Made by a program: the position numbers and the translations under genes | Shown: one piece after another, positions 8,526 to 16,311 of the stretch | How positions within the stretch are numbered: the first letter of the stretch is position 1 | How the letters are laid out: the number at the start of each line of letters is the position of its first letter | Origin: Rubrobacter sp. | GTDB taxonomy: Bacteria; Chloroflexota; Chloroflexia; Thermobaculales; Thermobaculaceae | Direction of reading: 5' to 3' | Length of the DNA stretch: 59,674 bases | Assembly (NCBI GenBank): GCA_016781845.1 | Contig: JADDPP010000104.1 | Location: forward strand, 1 to 59,674 | Notes under the pieces: model-generated | The model's database searches: none | The model's input: only the letters and a program-made list of their open reading frames with translations | What the model was told of the DNA's origin: nothing

Positions 8526-11003
8526 GTGACGGTAGGGCGGGGACACATCGCGAGGTGCGCAGGGTACATGCTCAAGGAGCCTGAGGCCGCAGGGCGGGAT
8601 GGTGACGAGCCGCGGGTATCACAGATGGACAGGGCCGGGTCCGGGGCACGCGGTCAGGGGCGGTTCAGGCACTGGCCGATGCTGCTCGCCGTGGTGTTCG
8701 TTGTGGTGTGTACGCTCGTGCCGGAGGCGCCCCTGGTGTGGTCGGGTAATGTCCCGCTGCGGCGCGACAACCTGCACATCTTCTACCCCCTTAACGATCT
8801 GACTGGCAAGATCCTTCGGTCAGGCCAGTTGCCTGTGTGGAACCCGTATCAGATGGGTGGGATGCCGCTGATGGGGGACCCGGAGGCGGGGTGGGGCAGC
8901 CTGAGCAGTATGATCGCGTACGCGTTCCTTCCGCTTGGTTATGCGACGGCGGCTACCCTTGCCGCGCAAAAGGCGCTCGCTGCCGTTGGGACGCTGTTAT
9001 GGGTGCGGGCGACGGGGGCGAGCCTCCCCGGCGCTGTGCTCTCCGCGCTCGCGTACGGCTTGTCGGGTCCCCTGCTCGGTCCACTTACGAATACCTCGTA
9101 CGGCAACCTCTCGTACATCGGCACGTATGCCTGGTTCCCCTGGATGCTGCTGGGGGCGGAGATCGCACTGAGACAGCGGGGGCGGGCGCGGCTGGTCGGC
9201 TGGTGCCTCCTTGGGTTCGCGGGGTCGCAGGAGTTGAGCGTCTGGGCGGGGCAGGGCGCCTACTACGCTTTCCTCGGCACTGCAGCTTACGTGACGTTCC
9301 AGACCCTGCTTGGGTCCGCCGCCGGTGGGCTGGGGCTGCTGGCGCGAGTGCGCGCGCTGCTCGCGCACTCCGTCGTGATGGGCGCAGTAACTATCCTGCT
9401 GTCGGCGTGGACGCTCTTCCCCAGGCTCGAGTTCGTGCTTGCTTCCAACCTGCGCGGCGGTTACGACGAGGGGGAGCAGCAGTTCGGGCCCGGCGCCCTG
9501 GCCACGCTGCCTCTCAGGTTCTTCCAACTGGGCGGGGCATACGTGGGGGCGGGGGTAATCGCGCTCGCGATAGGCGCCCTGCTGCTCCGCCCTTCTCGAC
9601 TGCAGTGGTTCTACGCGGGCATGTTCCTGGTCACGTACCTGGCATCGCTCTGGTCGGTCGTGGAGATAGTGGAGTCTTCTTCGCTCCTGCGCTTCGTGTT
9701 CGGCCTCGTGCCGGGTGCGCTGCAGCTGCACTTTCACGATCCCCAGCGCATCGTGTTTGTAGGCTTGCTGTTCGGAGCCGCGCTTGCCGGATCCGCCCTC
9801 GACTCCGCTCTAACGGCAACAGGCGCACGCCGGGTGGGTATGCTTGCCGCCATGATGATGGCGGCAGGAGTTCCTGTCATCGTGGGGCCCGGAGCGCTCG
9901 CCCTCGACGGGTACTGGCTGTTCTACCTGGGCTCGACAGTGTTCGTTTCGCTTCTGCTGCTGGCGTGGAGGGGCGGGCCGTGGGCAAGAGCCGCGGCTCT
10001 CCTCATCGTCGTACTTACCGCGTCTGAGCTCATATATGCTGTCTTCACATTCCATGGGGGTTCCCTCGCCAGCATGGGCGACCCCAGGCGATACTATAAT
10101 GCCGCCAGCGTCCGTGCGAGTGTGGACCTGCTCTCCTCGATGCCACAGCAGCGCGCGAGGTACTTCGGATACTCTCCCCTCGCGCTGCAGAGGCGTCCGG
10201 ATGTTGTGTACCGCGCATATCTCTGGGTTCCCTGGTCGCTACGTCTGCTTGCCACTAGCCAGGCTACCGTACATCGCTTGGAGGACGTTCAGGGATACAA
10301 CCCCCTCCACCTGCAGGTCTACGACGCCCTTCTCTCGACTGCAAACGGCGGTCGGAGCGAGAACTACCGAAACGCGTACATCACCTCCGATGCGCTGCAC
10401 TCCCCGCTCCTGCAGATGCTCAACGTTCGGTACGTTCTGACAACGAGCGGGACGAAGCTGGGGCCGCCGTACGAGCTCAGGTCTCGACACAAGCAGACTT
10501 GGCTCTATGAGAACACCCGCGCGTTGCCGAGAGCGTGGGTTGTGCATGGTCTGCTGATGAGCGCCGATGGGGACAGGGCGTTGCAACTCATCAACGAGGG
10601 AGAAGTCGATCCTCGTGAGACGGGCGTCGTCTCCAGGCCGGTCAGCGGCGTGCGTCCTCGCGCTGGGGCGGACTCCACGGCCATAACCGAGTACCAGGCA
10701 GGGCGTATCACCGTGCGCGCACGCCTGGCTTCGACTGGCTTGCTAGTGCTGGCGGAGCTCGATTACCCTGCCTGGAAGGTCGAGGTGGACGGCAAGCCCG
10801 CGCAGGTCGTGCGGGCTAACGGTGCGTTGAGGGCGGTACGCGTGCCGGAGGGAACGCACACGGTGGTCTGGAGATTCGACTCAACGCCGACGAGGCTTGG
10901 ATTCGCACTCAGCACGCTAGGGGTGCTGGCTCTCGCGGCATTGTACTGGCTTATGCCCGGTCTGACCAGGGTGCGTGTTCTCTCTTTTATGCGCCTACCG
11001 TGA
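8526..11003 (+). CDS. YfhO-family membrane protein (GT-C-like)
   Basis: An 825-residue membrane protein of the YfhO family. The hallmark is the loop after the first helix, RRDNLHIFYPLNDL and then VWNPYQMGGMPLMGDPEAG, followed by about twelve further helices and a C-terminal extracytoplasmic part with a beta-rich domain (WKVEVDGKPAQVVRANGALRA) and a last helix. In Firmicutes YfhO relatives take part in glycosylating cell-wall polymers; that role is assumed here. The GTG at 8526 fits the promoter as a leaderless start, and an in-frame ATG at 8568 is an alternative. It is divergent from the two-gene GT-C operon and completes a cluster of three such proteins. Confidence 0.8.
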   Translation: MTVGRGHIARCAGYMLKEPEAAGRDGDEPRVSQMDRAGSGARGQGRFRHWPMLLAVVFVVVCTLVPEAPLVWSGNVPLRRDNLHIFYPLNDLTGKILRSGQLPVWNPYQMGGMPLMGDPEAGWGSLSSMIAYAFLPLGYATAATLAAQKALAAVGTLLWVRATGASLPGAVLSALAYGLSGPLLGPLTNTSYGNLSYIGTYAWFPWMLLGAEIALRQRGRARLVGWCLLGFAGSQELSVWAGQGAYYAFLGTAAYVTFQTLLGSAAGGLGLLARVRALLAHSVVMGAVTILLSAWTLFPRLEFVLASNLRGGYDEGEQQFGPGALATLPLRFFQLGGAYVGAGVIALAIGALLLRPSRLQWFYAGMFLVTYLASLWSVVEIVESSSLLRFVFGLVPGALQLHFHDPQRIVFVGLLFGAALAGSALDSALTATGARRVGMLAAMMMAAGVPVIVGPGALALDGYWLFYLGSTVFVSLLLLAWRGGPWARAAALLIVVLTASELIYAVFTFHGGSLASMGDPRRYYNAASVRASVDLLSSMPQQRARYFGYSPLALQRRPDVVYRAYLWVPWSLRLLATSQATVHRLEDVQGYNPLHLQVYDALLSTANGGRSENYRNAYITSDALHSPLLQMLNVRYVLTTSGTKLGPPYELRSRHKQTWLYENTRALPRAWVVHGLLMSADGDRALQLINEGEVDPRETGVVSRPVSGVRPRAGADSTAITEYQAGRITVRARLASTGLLVLAELDYPAWKVEVDGKPAQVVRANGALRAVRVPEGTHTVVWRFDSTPTRLGFALSTLGVLALAALYWLMPGLTRVRVLSFMRLP

Positions 11004-11174
11004 GAGCGGCGTCTGGCGGCGCAGGGGCTGGGTACGCTCGCATCCGTGTCACCGTGGAAGTTCTATGAGCGCCGGAGTGTTTTTGCTGGTCGTGCTCGCC
11101 ACATAGTGGTATTCTATCTCTCATTCCCGCCCTGGTTATGTATCTGCGTCGTGTACAGAGGAAGAGGGAGAGAG

Positions 11175-12314
11175 ATGTCCAGCCCGTTCACCATTGGCAT
11201 CGAGGAAGAGTTTCAGATAGTTGACCCTAAGAACTACCAGCTCAAGTCCCATGTCTCGGAGATGCTACAGCAAGGCGAGGGACTACTCGGCGACCAGATC
11301 AAGCCAGAGATGCTTCAGAGCGTTGTAGAGGTGGGCACAAAGGTCTGCAAGGACATCAAAGAGGCGCGTGAGGAGTTGATGCGGCTGCGGTGCGGCCTGG
11401 CGGCGCTGTCTTCCCAGGACGGGCTGGTGATCTCCGGCAGTGGCACGCATCCGCTGAGCGACTGGCGGGACCAGGACATCACCGAGATGGAGCGGTACAT
11501 TGAGCTCGTACACGATCTGGGTGACATCGCCCGCGCCTTGATCATCTGGGGGCTGCACGTTCACGTGTACGTTCCAGAGCGCGACATAGCCATGGATGTG
11601 TTCAACGAAGCGCGATACTTTCTGCCCCACCTGCTTGCGCTCTCGACGGCGTCCCCGTTCTGGGTAGGCAGATCCACCGGACTCAAGAGCTACCGGCACG
11701 TGGTGTGGAATCAGATGCCACGCACGGGGATACCGGATGCGTTCAAGTCTTGGGCCGACTACGAGTCGTTCGTGGACCTGCTCGTGCAGACTCACTGTAT
11801 CGAGGACGCCACGAAGATATGGTGGGATCTGCGGCCGCACCCGAAGTTCGGGACTCTGGAGTTCCGCATCTGTGACATGCAGAGCAACATCCAGGACACA
11901 CTCGCGCTGGCGGCGCTGAGTCAGGCGATAGTCGCGAAACTATACCTGATGCGATCCCAGAACTACGGCTTCCGGCAGTACCCTCGCGCGGCGCTCGCGG
12001 AAAACCGCTGGCGGGCGATGCGCTACGGGATAGACGGAAAGCTGATTGACTTCGGCAAGAGGGAGGAGGTCGAGGAGCGCAAGCTGATCGAGGAGCTGCT
12101 GCTGTTCGTGGACGACGTGGTGGACGACCTCAATAGCCGGGAGGAGATAGACCACATCGGCCGCATCCTCGAGACCGGCACTAGCGCCGACCGCCAACTG
12201 CGGGTCTGGGAGGAGACCCACGACATCAAGGCCGTGGCCCAGATGCTTGTCGAAGAGACCATGTCGGGACTGGAGCCTGCGGAGTGCGAGCTGCGGGGAA
12301 TAGTCCGTGTGTAG
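11175..12314 (+). CDS. YbdK-type carboxylate-amine ligase (GCS2 family)
   Basis: This 379-residue enzyme belongs to glutamate-cysteine ligase family 2, which joins a carboxylate to an amine with ATP, usually making gamma-glutamyl compounds. Seen directly: the N-terminal signature GIEEEFQIVD, the long HVHVYVPERDIAMDV segment, LRPHPKFGTLEFRICD, and a total length near the usual 370. The ORF extends 43 codons further upstream, but GAGGGAGAG lies just before the ATG at 11175 and the homologous region begins there, so I use that start. Without biochemical data, glutathione precursor synthesis is only one possibility. It is a single-gene unit, convergent with the large secreted-protein gene. Confidence 0.85.
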   Translation: MSSPFTIGIEEEFQIVDPKNYQLKSHVSEMLQQGEGLLGDQIKPEMLQSVVEVGTKVCKDIKEAREELMRLRCGLAALSSQDGLVISGSGTHPLSDWRDQDITEMERYIELVHDLGDIARALIIWGLHVHVYVPERDIAMDVFNEARYFLPHLLALSTASPFWVGRSTGLKSYRHVVWNQMPRTGIPDAFKSWADYESFVDLLVQTHCIEDATKIWWDLRPHPKFGTLEFRICDMQSNIQDTLALAALSQAIVAKLYLMRSQNYGFRQYPRAALAENRWRAMRYGIDGKLIDFGKREEVEERKLIEELLLFVDDVVDDLNSREEIDHIGRILETGTSADRQLRVWEETHDIKAVAQMLVEETMSGLEPAECELRGIVRV

Positions 12315-12475
12315 TTGGAATCGCCAGTAAGGCCACAGCGACCCGTCGAGGTGCGCAGGGCGAGAAAGAGCCTCGGCTCCGGGTACGATGCCTCCCGCGC
12401 GTTGTCACCCTTGCGGCTGGGACTACGACTGTCAGGCGCTCCGGGACAAACCGATGAAGCTCAGCGACGGGGACG

Positions 12476-15400
12476 TTACGGCCTGCCCGCAGGTGAGGGT
12501 GCGAGGGGCAGGCGCTTCTCGTATCCGCTGCCGAGCTCATTGCCCGCCAGGTCCCGAACCGTTGCCGGTATCGCGAGGTCGAGAGGCGCCGAGACACGGC
12601 TCGTGATCGTGTAGGTCGCTTCCACCGAACCGGGGGTGTAGCTCCAGCGACCCGCTGTCGGTTCGCCGTCGCTTGTGACCGAGACCTCACTCAAGCTATC
12701 CGCTGACACGGGCTCACTGAAGGTGACCGTCAGAACGCTGCCCATCAGGCGCGCGCCTCCAACCCGTGGGGGTGTCCGGTCTAGAACTATGGTGTCCGAG
12801 TAGGCCAGCCAGTTGCCCTCACGGTCTGTGAAGCGCACCCACACGGTCTTCATACCCTCCCCACCGCCCAGGTCCCACGGATGTAGCCCGCGCGCTTTGT
12901 CCCACCTGTGCCACGTCTCTCCGTCCTTGCTCCACTCTGCTCTTACCTCGCTCTCCGTACCATCCAGTGCGCTGGTGGCGACGGTGGTATTGCGGTCGTT
13001 CACGCTCAGGAGTCCGGCGTCGAGCGGCGCGTGGGCGGCGAGATACGCTACCTCGGCCGGGGTGAGTGGGTCTGTCCACAGGGAGACATCGCCTACAACC
13101 GCGTTGGGGTAAGCCGGACCCTTTGCAGGGCCGAGGGTGAGTTCGGCGCCCGGCTCAGGTCCCCCGGCATTCGCGCTGCCCATCAGCCCCCCACCCTGAT
13201 AGAAGCTGACCGTCTCGCCGTCCCAGGTCACCCCGTACGCCTGCGCTACTCCTGGCTTCCAGGGCGCCCTCGCGATCTCCTTGCCCCTGATCTGCAGTAC
13301 CGCCCAGGCACCGCGCAGGCGAATATGGGTGTACTCACCCAACTGGAGCAGCGTCGCGCCCACGGGCGCTCCACCCTCGGCCCGCGCCCAGTACAACAGG
13401 CTCCCCTGCTTGCCCCTGGTGCGCCCGTACGTCACAGACGCCCTCTCGCGCAACGAGCCGCTGGCGAATGGCTCGCCCTCCCATTGGTAGCCGGTCCCGA
13501 GGGAGCCATCAATGTACGAGCTTACGTGCTTGCCGCTCTCCATCTGTGCGCCGTCGAGGTAATAGACGCCACCTACCGGCATCTCTCCTGACGAGTAGAT
13601 TCCGTACAGACCAATCTTCTCCGTGGGCTGTATGGTGTAGTAGCCACGGTACCAGCCCCCGCCGACAGCCTCCCACCTCATCGCGGGGCGGTTCTTATCC
13701 GTCAGCGCGGGGACGTCAACCTCGTCCGGATCGTCCGTACCCTCGTAGTACCAGCCGCTCAGAAGGTCGTTCGTGACCGGCTTGCCGTCCTGCAGGCGCA
13801 CGTAAACGGAGTACGTATACGGCTTCCCTGGCAGCGTAGTGACCGGGGATACAGTCGCTGCGTTGCCCTCCTTGGCCTTGGTTACCATCAGCCCTTTACC
13901 GCCATAGCGAGCGTAGTCGGGGGATGCCACTACCTTTACCCAGGCATTCAGGCCGCTCCAACCCTGCTCCCCCAGCTCTATGCTGGAGTTGGGCACGTAG
14001 TTCCTGGCCGGACCTTCAAGCAGGACTCCATCCGCACGGTAAGCGGAGGCGGACCTGCCTTCTTCAAGCTGCAGGGCATCCCAGTAAACCTCGTAGCCCG
14101 AGAGACTGACGGTTGCGTCCGTGGCAGTGGGGCCGGACTGGAAGCTCAGGGAGAGTTGCTTCCAGTGCGAGGTGCTTTCCGACGTGGCGGTATGCAGTTG
14201 GAGCGGCTTGCTGGCGACGCCCTGGGTCTGCAGCTCCTGCACCTCAAGCTTGCCACTGTTGCCCTTGGCCCACGCCGAGAGCGTATACAGGGTGCTGGGC
14301 TTGAGTATCACCTTCTGCGTCAGCCTACCCTCAGGCTCATCCTCTCTGCTCGCGCTCATCAGCGCGAGCGCGACGTGGTACGCGCCGGTCTTCGGCTCGT
14401 ACACGTCGCGCGCCTCGTGACGCAGCTGCGTGTCCCAGCCATCCGGAATGCCGCCTGCCCACGCCTCGAAGCTGCTGTTTCGCAGCATGTTTGGGCCGAG
14501 TGGGCGGTACTGCAACTGCCCCTCCGTTTTCGCCTCGCGGCCTATGTTCGCCATCGTGTTGCCCGAGAGGTTCGCGTTCAGCAGCACGCGGGGATCCGGC
14601 GCAACAATCACGGAGCCAACCGGCGGGCGCTCCTCGAGCTTCACCTTCGTGCTTACCACGTCGCTCCACGCGCCCGACTCGTTCTTGAACCGGGTGTAGA
14701 CCGTCTTCTCACCATCACCGGGCAGCAGCGTCCACTGCTTCGTCTCGGCGTACGGCTCCTCGAACCCGTCAGTGAAGTGTGGGTTGTTCGAGAACATCAT
14801 GCCCACGACCTTCTCTTCGGCGTCCCGCGCGTCGATATTGAGCGTGACCCAGCGAGAGCCGGAGGTGTCGGGGTCCTGAACCACCTTGATGTTGCTCACG
14901 GTGGGGGCCGTAGAGGTAGGAGGCGCCTGATCGGTAAAGACTGGACCGGGGCCGAGCAGGGTGATGGTCTTGTTCGGTCCACCCTTCAGGTCGTTCTGCC
15001 TGAACGCCTCCTCCCTCGTTCCCGGCCAGAAGATGTCCACGTGCCATCCCTTCACGAGGTTGCCCGTGTCCTCCGCCACGAATACCTGGTCCCCGTAGCC
15101 CTCGATGTACATCCTCGTGCCCAGCGGGATGTACTCAGGGTCTACAGCGACAGCTCCCCAGTGCACCATGTTCCCGTTCCTCATGATGCCCCAGCCTGGG
15201 TCACCAGGACGCTTCCGGGTCTCTTCGAAGCTTGCCGTGAAGAAGGTGATGGTGGCGTTCTGCTTTCTGCCAGTCTCCACAGGCGGACGTGTCCCACCCA
15301 GTATCTCCACTCCCTTGATGGACGTGGGGCTGGAGTTGGCGACCATCGCAGCCTGCACCTCGCTTGCAAGGTACAGCCGGTCTATGCCCTTCGGTGTGCC

Positions 15401-16009
15401 GTCCGAGTACCAGTACCTTCTGTTGCCTGGTCCTCCCCAGACGTTCCCGTCGTACACGACGAAGTAGCGCGCATCGGAGGTCACTCCCTTGACCACTATC
15501 CAGTGGGGGGCGGCGAAGGAGTCGTAGCGGCCGGTGCGCAGGGTTGGGTCAGCAGACCTGCCTCCCACGTCCACGCCGGGGCTTATCTTGCGCATGTCCA
15601 GGTTTATGAGCGCTATGTTTCCACGCTTGAGCACCTCGCGGATGTCCTGCGCGTTCACGATGTTGCTCTGGTGCTTCACGCCCCACTTACTCAGGGAGCG
15701 TGTGATGTCCGAGTGGTAGGTGTAGCCGTTGTTGCCCGCCGCCCTGTTCCTGCCGATAAAGGTGCGGATGTCTTTGATGGGAACCGAGAGGTTGCGGCTG
15801 TGCTGGATAGCCATAGCGACGGAGGTGGGGCCGCAGTTGACGCGCTGGTTGCCGTACGAGTCGTAGCTGGAGGGCTCTCCCTGGTAGCGGTACCACGACC
15901 CAGTCTGCCCGTTCGCTTGTGCGTGCGCCGGTCGCGACTGTCCGGCGGGCAGGACACCTGCGAGCAGGGCGCAGACGATGAAGACAGCGAGGTAGCGTGC
16001 CAGTTTCAT
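12476..16009 (-). CDS. Secreted C39-like peptidase / 3D / LamG-like multidomain protein
   Basis: A 1177-residue exported protein. Signal peptide: residues 1-31 (hydrophobic run, ending AHA). Residues about 35-220 form a C39-like peptidase domain with the candidate catalytic Cys59 in VNCGPTSVAM, a His in APHWIVVKG and an Asp in VVYDGNVWGG. Around residues 255-345 lies a 3D (double-psi barrel) domain with IPLGTRMYIEGYG and VAEDTGNLVKGWHVDIF. Next are Ig-like and carbohydrate-binding-like beta domains (NSSFEAWAGGIPDGW is typical), a LamG-like domain (VVGDVSLWTDPLTPAEV) and a C-terminal SwmB/Ig-like domain (LTVTFSEPVSADSLS). No membrane anchor follows, so it is either free or bound through its glycan-binding domains. 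Likely peptidoglycan- or matrix-directed. The ATG lies next to AAGGG. Confidence 0.82.
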   Translation of the reverse strand: MKLARYLAVFIVCALLAGVLPAGQSRPAHAQANGQTGSWYRYQGEPSSYDSYGNQRVNCGPTSVAMAIQHSRNLSVPIKDIRTFIGRNRAAGNNGYTYHSDITRSLSKWGVKHQSNIVNAQDIREVLKRGNIALINLDMRKISPGVDVGGRSADPTLRTGRYDSFAAPHWIVVKGVTSDARYFVVYDGNVWGGPGNRRYWYSDGTPKGIDRLYLASEVQAAMVANSSPTSIKGVEILGGTRPPVETGRKQNATITFFTASFEETRKRPGDPGWGIMRNGNMVHWGAVAVDPEYIPLGTRMYIEGYGDQVFVAEDTGNLVKGWHVDIFWPGTREEAFRQNDLKGGPNKTITLLGPGPVFTDQAPPTSTAPTVSNIKVVQDPDTSGSRWVTLNIDARDAEEKVVGMMFSNNPHFTDGFEEPYAETKQWTLLPGDGEKTVYTRFKNESGAWSDVVSTKVKLEERPPVGSVIVAPDPRVLLNANLSGNTMANIGREAKTEGQLQYRPLGPNMLRNSSFEAWAGGIPDGWDTQLRHEARDVYEPKTGAYHVALALMSASREDEPEGRLTQKVILKPSTLYTLSAWAKGNSGKLEVQELQTQGVASKPLQLHTATSESTSHWKQLSLSFQSGPTATDATVSLSGYEVYWDALQLEEGRSASAYRADGVLLEGPARNYVPNSSIELGEQGWSGLNAWVKVVASPDYARYGGKGLMVTKAKEGNAATVSPVTTLPGKPYTYSVYVRLQDGKPVTNDLLSGWYYEGTDDPDEVDVPALTDKNRPAMRWEAVGGGWYRGYYTIQPTEKIGLYGIYSSGEMPVGGVYYLDGAQMESGKHVSSYIDGSLGTGYQWEGEPFASGSLRERASVTYGRTRGKQGSLLYWARAEGGAPVGATLLQLGEYTHIRLRGAWAVLQIRGKEIARAPWKPGVAQAYGVTWDGETVSFYQGGGLMGSANAGGPEPGAELTLGPAKGPAYPNAVVGDVSLWTDPLTPAEVAYLAAHAPLDAGLLSVNDRNTTVATSALDGTESEVRAEWSKDGETWHRWDKARGLHPWDLGGGEGMKTVWVRFTDREGNWLAYSDTIVLDRTPPRVGGARLMGSVLTVTFSEPVSADSLSEVSVTSDGEPTAGRWSYTPGSVEATYTITSRVSAPLDLAIPATVRDLAGNELGSGYEKRLPLAPSPAGRP

Positions 16010-16311
16010 GCCCTTGCGTGAATCCTATTCTATGCTCACGTCTTATCCGAGGGCATGATGCCCGCGGCGCCCGGCCGGGGAATGTACGTTACCACTACTT
16101 CAGCCGCGCCTAACGCAGTATACAAAACCACGTCGGTTCCGCCTATACCTAAAATGCGGTAAATCTGTGCTTAGTTTGGCTCGAAGCGCTGGTGACTTGT
16201 TCCATCTGGTGGTATGCTGATACGCTTCCCGGCCGTGCCGTATCATCGCCGTGCTGGCGTCCAGCGCAGGGTTCGGAAGTTTCTTTGGACATGAGGCTGG
16301 GTGGGTAGCTC

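Noticed and set aside
8837-10027. 396-codon plus-strand ORF
   Set aside because: Overlaps the YfhO gene in another frame and is Arg/Gly-rich without hydrophobic segments.
11046-11174. 43-codon N-terminal extension of the YbdK-type ligase
   Set aside because: Not part of the family, and the ATG at 11175 has a good ribosome binding site and begins the conserved region.
14156-16021. 621-codon plus-strand ORF
   Set aside because: It lies antisense to the secreted C39/3D protein gene, whose domains are clear. High GC leaves long open frames on the other strand; the translation is Arg/His/Val-rich with no motif.
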